Part shown: piece by piece, positions 54,197 through 63,820 of the stretch
How the letters are laid out: every line of letters begins with the position of its first letter
How positions within the stretch are numbered: position 1 is the first letter of the stretch
Origin: Streptomyces barringtoniae
GTDB taxonomy: Bacteria; Actinomycetota; Actinomycetes; Streptomycetales; Streptomycetaceae
Direction: 5' to 3'
Length of the DNA stretch: 64,000 nucleotides
Assembly (NCBI RefSeq): GCF_020819595.1
Contig: NZ_JAJHNP010000005.1
Location: 124,001 to 188,000, forward strand
Notes under the pieces: generated by a model
The model's database searches: none
Told to the model about the DNA's origin: nothing
Seen by the model: only the letters and a program-made list of their open reading frames with translations
Position numbers and translations under genes: made by a program

Positions 54197-54292
54197 TTAG
54201 CAGTGCGGGGGCGGCTCCGCCCTGGCCTGACGCGCCCGGCAGGAACGCCCCCTTTCGCCCGTCACAGCGCTCCCACTCGGAGAGGCTCTCCC

Positions 54293-55720
54293 ATGCCCCG
54301 CAAGTCCACGCGCCTCACCTTCGCGGTCCTCGCGACCGGTGCCGGCGTGTTCTCCATGCTCCAGTCGCTGATCGCGCCCGCCCTGCCGACCGTCCAGCAC
54401 GCCCTGCACGCCTCCCAGTCGACCGCGACCTGGGTGATGACCGCCTACCTGCTGTCCGCCTCGGTCTTCACCCCGATCCTCGGCCGGGTCGGCGACCTCG
54501 CCGGCAAGAAGCGCACGCTCGTCGGCGTCCTCCTCGCCGTCCTCGCCGGCTGTCTCGTCGCCGCGCTCGCCCCGAACATCGGTGTCCTCATCGTCGCCCG
54601 GGTCGTCCAGGGCGTCGGCGGCGCCCTGTTCCCGCTGTCCTTCGGCATCATCCGCGACGAGTTCGCGCCCGCCGAGGTGAGCGGCAGTATCAGCAACCTC
54701 TCCGCGGTCATCGCCGCGGGCGGCGGGGTCGGCATGGTGGCCGCCGGACCGATCGTCTCCGCGCTCGACTACCGCTGGCTGTTCTGGATCCCCGTGGCGA
54801 TCGTCGCCGCGACGGTCCTGATCGCCGTGGCCTACGTCCCCGAGTCGCCCAAGCGGGCCCAGGGGAAGGTCAGTTGGTACGGCGCCACGCTGCTGTCCGC
54901 GTGGCTGGTGGCCCTGCTGCTGCCGCTGAGCCAGGCCGGGCAGTGGGGCTGGGGCTCGCCGAAGGTGCTCGGCCTGTTCGCCGCCGCCGTCGTACTGTTC
55001 GCCCTGTGGCTCACGGCCGAGGCCCGCTCCCGCACCCCGCTGATCGACCTGCGCGTGATGCGGCTGCCCGCCGTGTGGACCACCAACGCCGCCGCCCTCC
55101 TCTTCGGTGCGGGCATGTACGCGATCTGGTCCTTCCTGCCGGGCTTCGTCCAGACGCCGTCCGCGGCCGGTTACGGCTTCGGGGCGAGCGTCACCGCCTC
55201 CGGCCTCCTCATGCTCCCGATGCTGCTGGCGATGTTCCTCTCCGGCGTCCTCTCGGGCCGGCTCGAGCCCCGCGTCGGTGCCAAGGCGCTCCTCACCACG
55301 GGTGCCGCACTGGGCGCGCTGGCCTGCGGATTCCTCACCTTCTGGCATGACGCCCAATGGCAGATCGCCGTGGTCGCCGGGCTGTTCGGCCTCGGCATCG
55401 GACTGGCCTTCGCCTCCATGGCCAACCTCGTCGTCGGCAGCGTCCCGCCCGAGCAGACCGGCGCCGCGACCGGCATGAACGCCAACATCCGCACCATCGG
55501 CGGCTCCATCGGCGCCGCGCTCACCGCCGTCCTGGTCACCGGCCGCCTCCAGCCCTCCGGCCTGCCCTACGCCTCCGGCTACACCCACGGCTGGGCCCTG
55601 CTCGCCCTCCTCTGCCTGGGCGCGGCGGGCGCCGCCCTCCTGGTCCCGGCCCGCCGCCCCGCCCGTACGACGATCCCCGCCGCGACGGGGGCGGCACAGA
55701 CACCCGCACGGGTGCGGTAG
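54293..55720 (+). CDS. MFS drug-type exporter (DHA2, 14 helices)
   Basis: A 475-aa major-facilitator efflux pump with about 14 helices. The DHA2 family signatures are ATWVMTAYLLSASVFTPILG (in part) and GRVGDLAGKKRT in loop 2-3, and RVVQGVGGALFPLSFGIIRD is motif C-like. It exports hydrophobic drugs or metabolites using proton motive force. ATG 54293 is taken. It is under control of the divergent TetR. Confidence 0.9.
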   Translation: MPRKSTRLTFAVLATGAGVFSMLQSLIAPALPTVQHALHASQSTATWVMTAYLLSASVFTPILGRVGDLAGKKRTLVGVLLAVLAGCLVAALAPNIGVLIVARVVQGVGGALFPLSFGIIRDEFAPAEVSGSISNLSAVIAAGGGVGMVAAGPIVSALDYRWLFWIPVAIVAATVLIAVAYVPESPKRAQGKVSWYGATLLSAWLVALLLPLSQAGQWGWGSPKVLGLFAAAVVLFALWLTAEARSRTPLIDLRVMRLPAVWTTNAAALLFGAGMYAIWSFLPGFVQTPSAAGYGFGASVTASGLLMLPMLLAMFLSGVLSGRLEPRVGAKALLTTGAALGALACGFLTFWHDAQWQIAVVAGLFGLGIGLAFASMANLVVGSVPPEQTGAATGMNANIRTIGGSIGAALTAVLVTGRLQPSGLPYASGYTHGWALLALLCLGAAGAALLVPARRPARTTIPAATGAAQTPARVR

Positions 55721-55723
55721 GGT
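55718..55723 (+). promoter_or_regulatory. -10 element of tRNA-Pro copy 3, overlapping the MFS stop codon
   Basis: TAGGGT starts with the TAG stop of the MFS gene and ends 42 bp before the tRNA. Confidence 0.5.
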
Positions 55724-55765
55724 TGACCTGCGTGATCACACGGGACACCCCGCGTGAGACCGCAA

Positions 55766-55839
<74 letters not shown>

Positions 55840-55858
55840 CTTTGTGAAGTCGTAGGTC

Positions 55859-55893
55859 AAGGGCCGTTTCAGAGGAGATCTGAAACGGCCCTT
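55859..55893 (+). terminator. Strong hairpin after tRNA-Pro copy 3
   Basis: GGGCCGTTTCAGA (55861-55873) pairs perfectly with TCTGAAACGGCCC (55879-55891), with a 5-base loop, followed by TT. Confidence 0.8.
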
Positions 55894-55952
55894 CGGCCAT
55901 TCTCGGGGACCAGGGCCCCGCTCGGTGAGTGGACGGCCTCTGCCCGGGCCGG

Positions 55953-56573
55953 TCAGGAGTTGACGGCTGCCACGTCCGGATGGCGGGCGGAGAGCAGCGA
56001 CAGGCAGTTCTCCCACAGGGCTTCGAGGTGTCGGGTGTCGTTGTAGAGCTTGGCGAACAGCACCTGGCCCTCGAGCTGGGCGACCACCGACCGGGCGGCC
56101 TCCCGGGTGTCACCGACGGTGACCTCACCGCGCTCCCGGGCTTCGGCGACGACCTCCTCGACCATCTCCACCTGGGCCTCGAAGATCTGCTTCAGGCGTT
56201 CGCGGATGGGCTCGGTCTGGTTGCTCAGCTCCAGGGTGAGGTTGCCGAACATGCAGCCTGAGACGGTCCCGCAGCTCTGCTGGCCTGCGCGCAGGCCGGC
56301 CTCCGTCTCCTCGAACAGCCGGTGCAGCCGCGAGAGCGGCTCCCCGTCGTTCTGCAGGGCCCGGACCCAGTCCCTGCGCTGGGCCTCCCAGTGCTCGTCG
56401 AGCACGGCCAGGGCGAGAGCCTCCTTGGACTCGAAGAAGTAGTAGAAGCTGCCCTTGGGTACGCCGGCGGCCTTGCAGATCTCGGCCACGCCCAGCGCGG
56501 AGTAGCCCCGCAGCTCGATGAGCGACTGCGCGGCGGTGAGGATCTTCTCCTTCGCATCACTGGTACGTCCCAT
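55953..56573 (-). CDS. TetR-family regulator
   Basis: A 206-aa TetR repressor. The helix-turn-helix VAEICKAAGVPKGSFYYFF is at residues 28-46, and the ligand domain includes the CGTVSGCMFGNL segment seen in a TetR subgroup with two conserved Cys, perhaps sensing electrophiles or quinones. TATACT lies exactly 7 bp before ATG 56573, with no ribosome site. The target is not adjacent in an obvious way. Confidence 0.9.
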   Translation of the reverse strand: MGRTSDAKEKILTAAQSLIELRGYSALGVAEICKAAGVPKGSFYYFFESKEALALAVLDEHWEAQRRDWVRALQNDGEPLSRLHRLFEETEAGLRAGQQSCGTVSGCMFGNLTLELSNQTEPIRERLKQIFEAQVEMVEEVVAEARERGEVTVGDTREAARSVVAQLEGQVLFAKLYNDTRHLEALWENCLSLLSARHPDVAAVNS

Positions 56574-56580
56574 GGCCCCG

Positions 56581-56619
56581 AGTATACGACCGACCGCCTA
56601 CCACTAGTGGACCGGTCGG
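56581..56619. promoter_or_regulatory. TetR promoter and operator
   Basis: On the minus strand the -10 TATACT (56586-56581) is preceded by the palindrome CCACTAGTGG (56601-56610) at the -35 position, flanked by CCGACC (56590-56595) and GGTCGG (56614-56619). It probably mediates autoregulation. Confidence 0.55.
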
Positions 56620-56643
56620 CTGGCCCTCCGGAAGCGCAGGCCG

Positions 56644-56675
56644 GCGGCCGTGTCGGGCTGATCCGACACGGCCGC
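56644..56675 (-). terminator. Terminator of the NitT/TauT-type ABC operon
   Basis: GCGGCCGTGTCGG (56644-56656) pairs perfectly with CCGACACGGCCGC (56663-56675), with a 6-base loop. It lies 38 bp past the binding-protein stop. Confidence 0.75.
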
Positions 56676-56713
56676 TCGGTCATTCCTGTCGGTCTCCGCG
56701 CGCGGACGGAGAC

Positions 56714-57799
56714 TCAGCCGGACGTCCCCGCCGGGGTCGTCGTCGTGGTGAAGCCCTCCTTCTTGTTGGCCGCGAGGGCGAAGTCGTTGGTGAACGTCGT
56801 GCCGAGGTTCACCTTCGAGGTCGCGTGGCCCACCAGCTCCTCCGTGGACAGGACGTTCTTGGGACCGCCGGCCGGCATGATGCCGTCCGGGAGGAACTGG
56901 CCCTTGTCCTGGGTCAGGGCCGAGATGTAGTCGGCCTTGGTGACCAGCTGGTTCTGCACGAACGACTGCGGCAGCTTGTCGGCGATGTCGGCCGCGCTGT
57001 GCTTGTCGATCCAGTGCATGGTGGCCACGAGCGCGTCGACGACCTTCTGCACCGCGTCCTTGTGCGCGTTCACCCAGTCGGTACGGGCGATGACACCGGC
57101 GGCCGGCCAGGCGCCGCCCGTCGCCGCCTTGGCACCGGAGACGGTGGCGGCGTCGACCGCCGAGTAGCCGACGCCCTTCTTCTCGATCGCGGCGACCGTC
57201 GGCTGCGTCGTCATGACACAGGCCACCTTGCCGTTCTGCAGCGCGGCTATGGCGGTGGAGCCCGCGCCGACCCCGATCCGGTGGAAGTCGCCGGTCTTGA
57301 CGCCCTTCTTGGCGGCCAGGAACTGGGTGAGGGTGTCGGTGCCCGAGCCCAGGTCGGTCACGCCCAGCGTCTTGCCCTTGAAGTCCGCGGCCGAGTGCAC
57401 CCCGCTCTTGGTGGCGCACATCTCCCGCTCGCCCGGTGCGCCGGACAGCTGGACGACGTCCTCCACCGCCTTGCCCTTCACCTGGAAGTCGATCGTGTGG
57501 TTGTACCAGGCGCCCGCCATGTCCACCTGCCCCGAGGCCATGGCCTCCTCGGCGCCGGTGCCGCCGTCCTGCTCGGTGCTCAGCACGACGTTGACGCCGT
57601 ACTTCTTGTAGAAGCCGAGGTTCTGGGCGAGCTGGTACGGCAGGTAGATCTGCTTGTCGATGCCGCCGACCATGAGCCTGACGGTCGGGGTGCCGCCGGA
57701 GCCGCTCGAACCGGAGCCGGAGGAGCTGCTGGAACACGCGGTGGCCGCGCCGAGGGCGAGCACGGTGACGAGGGAGGCGGTGAGGGTTCTCTTGAACAT
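56714..57799 (-). CDS. NitT/TauT-type substrate-binding lipoprotein
   Basis: A 361-aa SsuA/THI5-like binding protein. The leader ends at ATACSSS with lipidation Cys 22, followed by a Ser/Gly linker and VRLMVGGIDKQIYLPYQLA (in part). The family carries nitrate, sulfonates, taurine, pyrimidine precursors or other small anions and amines; the ligand is not evident. It is the third gene of the operon after ATPase and permease. Confidence 0.9.
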   Translation of the reverse strand: MFKRTLTASLVTVLALGAATACSSSSSGSGSSGSGGTPTVRLMVGGIDKQIYLPYQLAQNLGFYKKYGVNVVLSTEQDGGTGAEEAMASGQVDMAGAWYNHTIDFQVKGKAVEDVVQLSGAPGEREMCATKSGVHSAADFKGKTLGVTDLGSGTDTLTQFLAAKKGVKTGDFHRIGVGAGSTAIAALQNGKVACVMTTQPTVAAIEKKGVGYSAVDAATVSGAKAATGGAWPAAGVIARTDWVNAHKDAVQKVVDALVATMHWIDKHSAADIADKLPQSFVQNQLVTKADYISALTQDKGQFLPDGIMPAGGPKNVLSTEELVGHATSKVNLGTTFTNDFALAANKKEGFTTTTTPAGTSG

Positions 57800-57855
57800 G
57801 GCGGCTCTTTCGTTCTTGGGATGGACCCGGGATGGACCGGAGAAGGGGGAGGAGA

Positions 57856-58734
57856 TCAGAGGCTGTTGGCTTCGGAAGGGGCCGGCGGGCGCCAGGAGAG
57901 CAGCCGGTGCTCGAGCTTGCCGATCAGCCACTCCGCGCCGAGCACGATCACCGCGATGACGAGCATCGTGGCGAACACGCCGTTGGGGTCGAAGTTGTTC
58001 TGGGCGGTCTTGATGACGAGACCGAGGCCGCTCTGCGCGCCCAGCACCTCGCCGACCAGCGCGCCGACGATGGCGAAGCCGAACGCGCTGTGCAGGCTGG
58101 CGATGATCCAGGTGAGCGCGGAGGGCACGATGACGTGCCGGATGATCTGCATCTGGGAGGCGCCGAGCACCCGGGCGTTGGCGAGGATGTTGCGGTCGAC
58201 CTCGCGGACGCCCTGGAAGGCGTTGAAGAAGACGATGAAGAACACCAGCACGGCGGCGAGCAGGATCTTCGGTGTGACGCCGATGCCGAAGGCGACGATG
58301 AAGATCGAGCCGAGGACGATGCGCGGGATGGCGTTGACCATCTTGATGTAGGGACCGAGCACGTCGGACAGATAGCGGCTCTGGCCCAGCGCGACGCCGA
58401 CGACGACTCCGGTGCCCGCGCCGAGGGCGAAGCCGATGAGCGCCTCCTGGATGGTGGTCCAGATGTTCGCGTAGAAGGACCCGAACTCGGTGCCGTTCCG
58501 GAAGAGGTCGATCAGCCGCTGCCAGATCCCGGACGGCTGCCCGAAGAAGAACGGGTCGACGATGCCCCAGGTGGTGAACGCCTGCCAGCCGCCGATGACG
58601 AACGCGGCGAGACCGAGGCGGCCCGCCCACACCAGTGCGACGCGGCGTCGCGCGGCCCGTTTGGCGGCGGCCGCGGCCGAGGCCTGCCCGCCGTCGGCGA
58701 CCGGGACGGCGGAAGCGGTGGACGTCGTGCTCAT
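57856..58734 (-). CDS. NitT/TauT-type ABC permease
   Basis: A 292-aa permease with six helices. The EAA loop is ANARVLGASQMQIIRHVIVPSA (in part), and the family signature SALTWIIASLHSAFGFAIVG follows it. It has a 4-bp ATGA overlap with the ATPase gene upstream. It forms the membrane channel of the importer. Confidence 0.92.
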   Translation of the reverse strand: MSTTSTASAVPVADGGQASAAAAAKRAARRRVALVWAGRLGLAAFVIGGWQAFTTWGIVDPFFFGQPSGIWQRLIDLFRNGTEFGSFYANIWTTIQEALIGFALGAGTGVVVGVALGQSRYLSDVLGPYIKMVNAIPRIVLGSIFIVAFGIGVTPKILLAAVLVFFIVFFNAFQGVREVDRNILANARVLGASQMQIIRHVIVPSALTWIIASLHSAFGFAIVGALVGEVLGAQSGLGLVIKTAQNNFDPNGVFATMLVIAVIVLGAEWLIGKLEHRLLSWRPPAPSEANSL

Positions 58735-59591
58735 GCCTTTCCTCCTGCGGTGCGTGCGTAGGCGCGCTCCACCTCTTCGCGCAGCGTGTCCCAGATCTGG
58801 TGCTGGAGTTCGATGAAGCGGGGCTGGTAGCGGATCTCCTGGACCGAGCCGCGCGGACGCGGCAGATCGATGTCGAAGACGGCCTTGACCGACCCGGGGC
58901 TGGACGTCATGACGACGACCCGGTCGGCGAGCGCCACGGCCTCGTCGAGGTCGTGGGTGATGAAGATGACGGAGGGCCGGATCTGCTCCCACAGGTCCAG
59001 CAGCTCGGTCGACATGATCGCCTTGGTCTGCACGTCCAGGGCGCCGAACGGCTCGTCCATGATCAGGATCTTGGGTTCGTTGATCAGCGCGGCGGCCATC
59101 GCCACGCGCTTGCGCATACCGCCGGAGAGCTGGTGCGGATAGCGGTCCTCGAACCCGGCGAGGCCCACCCGGCGCAGCCAGTCGCGCGCCGAGGCCTGGG
59201 CCTGCTGCTTGGGGACGCCGCGGAATACCGGGCCCATGAGCACATTGCCGAGGACGGTCTTCCAGGGCAGCAGCGCGTCCGCCTGGAACATGAAGCTGAC
59301 GCCGTCGGTGATGCCGTCCACCTCACGGCCGCCGACCCTGACCGAGCCCTCGCTGGGCCGGTCGAGCCCGGAGACCATGCCGAGCGTGGTCGACTTGCCG
59401 CAGCCGGTGGGGCCGACCACCGCACAGAACTGACCGGGCTCCACGGTGAACGAAACGCCTTGCAGCGCCGTGAACACCTCACCGGCAGGGGTCAGGAATC
59501 GCTTGGTGAGCCCGGAGATCTCGATGCGCGCGTCCTCGCGCTCTGCTGCACCGGCGATCGGGCTCGTCGCGACATCGTTTCGCGAAGCCAT
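58731..59591 (-). CDS. NitT/TauT-type ABC ATPase
   Basis: A 286-aa ATPase of the SsuB/TauB family. Walker A is GPTGCGKST, the signature is LSGGMRKRVAMAAAL and Walker B is ILIMDEPFGALD. It is the first gene of the operon and divergent from a two-component system across 237 bp. Confidence 0.93.
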   Translation of the reverse strand: MASRNDVATSPIAGAAEREDARIEISGLTKRFLTPAGEVFTALQGVSFTVEPGQFCAVVGPTGCGKSTTLGMVSGLDRPSEGSVRVGGREVDGITDGVSFMFQADALLPWKTVLGNVLMGPVFRGVPKQQAQASARDWLRRVGLAGFEDRYPHQLSGGMRKRVAMAAALINEPKILIMDEPFGALDVQTKAIMSTELLDLWEQIRPSVIFITHDLDEAVALADRVVVMTSSPGSVKAVFDIDLPRPRGSVQEIRYQPRFIELQHQIWDTLREEVERAYARTAGGKA

Positions 59592-59828
59592 GTGAGGCCG
59601 TCTCCTTCCACACCTCGTGGGGTCGAGGAAGGCAGACGCTAGAGGTCACCTGGTGTTACGTCGCTGTTTCCCAGGTATCTCGCGAAAGCCGCGTTAACCG
59701 GGGTTCTGCTCATTCTGCTCAGTGAAACGGGGGTGGGCAGGGTTTCGGCCATCAGGCACAATCACGCCACCACGGGTCCGGCGTCGGGCCGGCCCGGCAC
59801 GACGCGGGACAGAGGCGAAGAGGCACCT

Positions 59829-61517
59829 GTGACACCCATCCGAATGCGGATCGGGCGCGGCGGGAGGGGGAGACTCTCCGCGCGGATCCTCGCCAGCCAA
59901 CTCGTCATCCTGGCGCTCACGGGCGCCATCGGATTCGTCCTGTTCGCCTTCGCGCAGCGCTCCGCACTCGACCGCACCTACGAGGAGCGGGCCGTGGGCA
60001 TCGCGCGGACCGCGGCCGCGGACCCGCAGATCCGCCGGGCCATGCAGTACGGCGACGGCGGCGCCGTGGTGCAGACCGCCGCCGAGCGGATCCGCAGGGC
60101 GTCGGGGGCGTCGTACGTGGTGGTGATCGACCTGCACGGGGTCCGCCACTCGCACCCCATGCCGCGGCTGGTCGGCTCGCCGGTGGCCGAGCCGATCGTG
60201 GTGGTGGACGGCCGGACGCACGTCGGCACCGACCAGGGCGCGACCGGGCGCTCCGCCAACGGCAAGGCCCCGCTGTACGGGCCGACGGGCAAGCTGGTCG
60301 GCGAGGTGTCGGTGGGCATCCCGGAACGGCATGTGCTCGACGAGCTGTGGCGCGAGCTGCCCACCTTCGGCCTGTACGCGGCGATCGCCACCGCGCTCGG
60401 TGCCGCGGCCGCGTATCTGCTGGCCAGACGGCTGAAGCGGACCACGTTCGGGCTGGAACTGGAGGAGATCGCCGGACTGTTGCAGGACCGCGAGGCAATG
60501 CTGCACGGCATCCGCGAGGGCGTGGTCGCCTTCGCCCCCGACGGCCGGATCACCGTGGTGAACGACGAGGCCCGCCGGCTGCTCGGCCTCGGCAACGCAC
60601 TCGGCCGCACCGTCGAGCAGGTCCTGCCCGACGGCCGGCTGCGCCGAGCCCTGGACGGCACCCTGACCGGCACCGACGTCAGCGTCCTGACCGACGAGCA
60701 CTGCCTCGTCGTCAACCGCATGCCGGTCACCCTGCACGGCCGTGAACTCGGCGCCGTGGTCACCGTACGGGACCGCACCGAGCTGGTCGGACTGCTGCGC
60801 GAACTGGACTCCGTGCGGGGCCTGACCGACGCGCTCCGGGCCCAGCAGCACGAGTTCACCAACCGCATGCACACCCTGGCCGGCCTGCTCGACATCGGGG
60901 AGTACGACGACGCCTACGAGTTCGCGGTCGGCGCGGCCGGCGCCGGCCAGGCGCTCAGCGAGTCCGTGCGCAAACGGATCGGGAACTCCCTCATGGTCGG
61001 TCTGATCGTCGCCAAGACCACGGTCGCCGCCGAACGCGGGGTACGGATCGTGCTGACCGACGACTCGGCCCTCGGCCAGGACCCGCCGCACCTGCACCGG
61101 CTGCTGACCATCGCCGGCAACCTCCTGGACAACGCGGTCGACGCGGCCGGCGAGGGACCGCGCCCGGCGGGCGGCCGCGAGGTACGGCTCACGCTGACCG
61201 AGAGCTCCCACGAGGTGCGGGTCCGGGTCGCGGACACCGGTCCCGGGGTCCCGCCGGACTCGGCCGAGTCGATCTTCGAGGACGGCTGGTCGACCCGGCC
61301 GGAACGGGGCACCGCCCGGCGCGGCCTCGGACTGGCCCTGGTGCACCGGCTGGTGCAACGGCACGGCGGCACCGTCACGGTCAGCGAGGGACCCGGCGCG
61401 GTCTTCACGGTCGTACTGCCCCTGCCGGACACGGCCCACGTGCCGCACGGAGCGCCGGGGGGAGCACCGCACGGAGCACTGTTCACCACGGCGTTGCCGG
61501 TGGGAGGCGAGCGCTGA
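59829..61517 (+). CDS. CitA/DcuS-type sensor histidine kinase
   Basis: A 562-aa membrane sensor kinase. One helix near residues 18-38 and another near 185-205 bracket an extracellular PAS/CACHE-like domain. A cytoplasmic PAS follows (MLHGIREGVVAFAPDGRITV, in part), then the H-box QQHEFTNRMHTLAGLL with the phospho-His, and HATPase NLLDNAVDAAG. The family senses citrate, C4-dicarboxylates or similar anions. GTG 59829 is chosen for length. It is coupled to the regulator gene (1-bp overlap) and divergent from the ABC importer. Confidence 0.9.
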   Translation: MTPIRMRIGRGGRGRLSARILASQLVILALTGAIGFVLFAFAQRSALDRTYEERAVGIARTAAADPQIRRAMQYGDGGAVVQTAAERIRRASGASYVVVIDLHGVRHSHPMPRLVGSPVAEPIVVVDGRTHVGTDQGATGRSANGKAPLYGPTGKLVGEVSVGIPERHVLDELWRELPTFGLYAAIATALGAAAAYLLARRLKRTTFGLELEEIAGLLQDREAMLHGIREGVVAFAPDGRITVVNDEARRLLGLGNALGRTVEQVLPDGRLRRALDGTLTGTDVSVLTDEHCLVVNRMPVTLHGRELGAVVTVRDRTELVGLLRELDSVRGLTDALRAQQHEFTNRMHTLAGLLDIGEYDDAYEFAVGAAGAGQALSESVRKRIGNSLMVGLIVAKTTVAAERGVRIVLTDDSALGQDPPHLHRLLTIAGNLLDNAVDAAGEGPRPAGGREVRLTLTESSHEVRVRVADTGPGVPPDSAESIFEDGWSTRPERGTARRGLGLALVHRLVQRHGGTVTVSEGPGAVFTVVLPLPDTAHVPHGAPGGAPHGALFTTALPVGGER

Positions 61518-62206
61518 TGATCCGGACCCTGGTCGTGGACGACGACTTCCGGGTGAGCCACATCCACAGCGAGTACGTGAGCCGCGTCCCGGGTTTCGAC
61601 GTGGTCGGCGAGGCGGCGAGCGTCGCCGAGGCGCTGGAGGCGGTCCGGGCGCTGCGCCCCGACCTGCTGCTGCTCGACATCTTCCTGCCCGACGGCAGCG
61701 GACTCGACGTGCTGCGCCGGCTCACCGGGGACGAGGGCGGAGCCCGGCCGGACGCCCTGATGATCACGGCGGACCGGGACATCGAGTCGGTGCGCAGCGC
61801 CATGAAGCTCGGTGCCGTGGGATATCTGGTCAAGCCGTTCGGCTCGCCCGACCTGTGCGAGCGGCTCACCGCCTACCGTGAGCTCCAGCACCGCGTGGAG
61901 GTGCTCGGCCCGGCCGCCGAGACCGATCAGGCCGACGTGGACGCCCTGTTCAGCGCCGCGCGGCCGCCCGCCGTGCCGCGGGTGCCGGCCAAGGGCCACT
62001 CGGCGCCCACCCTGACCCTGGTCCACCAGGCGCTGCGTGCCGCGAGCGGCCCGGTGTCCGCGGCCGAGGCTGCCGAACTCACCGGCGTCTCCCGCGCCAC
62101 GGCCCAGCGCTATCTGTCCTACCTGGTCAAGGAGGGCATGGTCCGCCTGGAGCTCCGGTACGGCGCCGCCGGGCGTCCCGAGCACCTCTATCGCATCGTC
62201 TCCTGA
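61517..62206 (+). CDS. CitB/DcuR-type response regulator
   Basis: A 229-aa response regulator. The receiver domain has acidic residues VVDDD, phospho-acceptor D54 in LLLLDIFLPDG, and K in GYLVKPFG. The C-terminal winged helix is CitB-like (AAEAAELTGVSRATAQRYLS). It overlaps the kinase stop by one base. The adjacent ABC importer is the likely target. Its last 19 bp overlap the esterase gene on the other strand. Confidence 0.92.
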   Translation: MIRTLVVDDDFRVSHIHSEYVSRVPGFDVVGEAASVAEALEAVRALRPDLLLLDIFLPDGSGLDVLRRLTGDEGGARPDALMITADRDIESVRSAMKLGAVGYLVKPFGSPDLCERLTAYRELQHRVEVLGPAAETDQADVDALFSAARPPAVPRVPAKGHSAPTLTLVHQALRAASGPVSAAEAAELTGVSRATAQRYLSYLVKEGMVRLELRYGAAGRPEHLYRIVS

Positions 62207-63735
62207 ACGAGCAGCGGCAGCGCCGCGAAGACGTGGTCCCGCCGGAGCAGCCGGGAGGTCTCCTCGGGGTAGGGCGCCACGGACGGCCGTTCGCCGAAGA
62301 CCCGGGTGAGGCGTCGCTCCCTGTCATAGCCCGGCCAGCCGGGGTCGCCGTGCGTGGCGAAGGCCGACCACGCGGTGCGGAACGCCGCGGACAGTTCCTC
62401 CGCGGCGGGGGAGGGGCGCTCGCCGATCAGCGCGGCCGGCTGCCCGCTGGCGAGGTTGCCGAACACCAGCGGTACGTCGAGGCCGTGGCAGGCGCCGAGG
62501 ACACCGCCCATCCCCGGTGCGGGCCAGGCCAGTTCGTACACATGGGCACGGCCGCCGCCGCTGAGCTGGGCCTCCGCGAGATGGAGGCTCGGCATGCGGA
62601 ACAGCCAGTCCGAGTGCACCAGTTCGTACAGCTCCTCGGGGCCGGCGGCCGGAAAGCCGGTGCGGTAGCGGTGGGCGCCGTCCGGCCCCGGGGCGAAGGC
62701 CTCCAGCGCGGTCGCGGCCTGCTCCTCGGTCACCTGGCCGAGAGCCCCCTCCAGTGCGGTGAACAGCCGCTGCTCCTCACGGGTGTGGCCGACGACGAGG
62801 CCGATGTCCCGGCCGGCGCCACGGGCCAGGGCCTGCCACGGAGTGACCGGCAGGACGTCACCGTCGACGACGGGCGAGAAGGGGATCGACCGGAGCGCCG
62901 ACGGCCCCCAACGCCCGCCGAACGAAGGCGACTTGGCGGCAACCACGTCGCCCGCGGCGGCCAGCCGCTCCGGTGGCACCGCCGACAGCTCCGCCACGGT
63001 GGGCCGCAGCCCCGGCCCGGCGGCCACGGCGGCGGCGATGTCGGCGGCGAGCTCCGGCGAGAAGAACGTCCCCGGGACGCTCTGCGCGATCGCCCGGTGG
63101 AACAGCCCCACCGCGCGCGGCATGGCCACGAGCGCGGCGATCGACCCGGCCCCCGCCGACTGGCCGAAGACCGTGACCCGGTCCGGATCGCCCCCGAAGG
63201 CTCCGATGGCGTCGCGCACCCACTCCAGCGCCGCCACCTGATCGAGCAGACCCCGGTTGGCGGGCGCTCCGTCGACATGGGCGAAACCCTCCATGCCCAC
63301 GCGGTAGTTGAACGTCACCAGGACCAGGCCGCCCTCCCGTGCGAGCCGGGCCCCGTCGTACTCGGGCAGACCCGAGGCGCCGATGCTGTACGCGCCGCCC
63401 TGGACCCACACCAGGACGGGCAGTGCCGCTCCGGGGGACGGATCGGGCGACCAGACGTTGACCGTCAGCCAGTCGGTGCCCGCGTTCCGCGCCATCGCGT
63501 CCATGCCGAAGTACCCGGCCTGCGGCGGCGGAGGGCCGTACGACACCGCCTCGCGCACGCCGTCCCAGCCGCCGGCCGGCCGGGGCGCGGCGAAACGGAG
63601 CGTGCCCACCGGCGGCGCCGCGAACGGAACGCCCCGGAAGACCGCCACGCCCTGCTCCGTACGGCCGCGCAGCACCCCGGCCGCCGTGCGCACCTCGGGC
63701 TCGAAGCCGGTGGGTCCGGACCCTGCGGTCGTCAT
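62188..63735 (-). CDS. Type-B carboxylesterase
   Basis: A 515-aa alpha/beta hydrolase of the carboxylesterase/para-nitrobenzyl esterase family. The nucleophile is S193 in FGQSAGAG, where most members have GESAGG, so Gln replaces Glu before the Ser. The oxyanion loop is VQGGAYSIG and the catalytic His is in GACHGLDVPLVF. ATG 63735 follows GGGAGGGAA. It is cytosolic; the natural ester is unknown. Confidence 0.9.
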   Translation of the reverse strand: MTTAGSGPTGFEPEVRTAAGVLRGRTEQGVAVFRGVPFAAPPVGTLRFAAPRPAGGWDGVREAVSYGPPPPQAGYFGMDAMARNAGTDWLTVNVWSPDPSPGAALPVLVWVQGGAYSIGASGLPEYDGARLAREGGLVLVTFNYRVGMEGFAHVDGAPANRGLLDQVAALEWVRDAIGAFGGDPDRVTVFGQSAGAGSIAALVAMPRAVGLFHRAIAQSVPGTFFSPELAADIAAAVAAGPGLRPTVAELSAVPPERLAAAGDVVAAKSPSFGGRWGPSALRSIPFSPVVDGDVLPVTPWQALARGAGRDIGLVVGHTREEQRLFTALEGALGQVTEEQAATALEAFAPGPDGAHRYRTGFPAAGPEELYELVHSDWLFRMPSLHLAEAQLSGGGRAHVYELAWPAPGMGGVLGACHGLDVPLVFGNLASGQPAALIGERPSPAAEELSAAFRTAWSAFATHGDPGWPGYDRERRLTRVFGERPSVAPYPEETSRLLRRDHVFAALPLLVQETMR

Positions 63736-63820
63736 CACGGTTTCCCTCCCGGACCGGCACGGCGGTCGCATGACCGACGCCGGGCATCATCCCGCCGGGT
63801 CACCGTGAGCGGCCAGCGAA

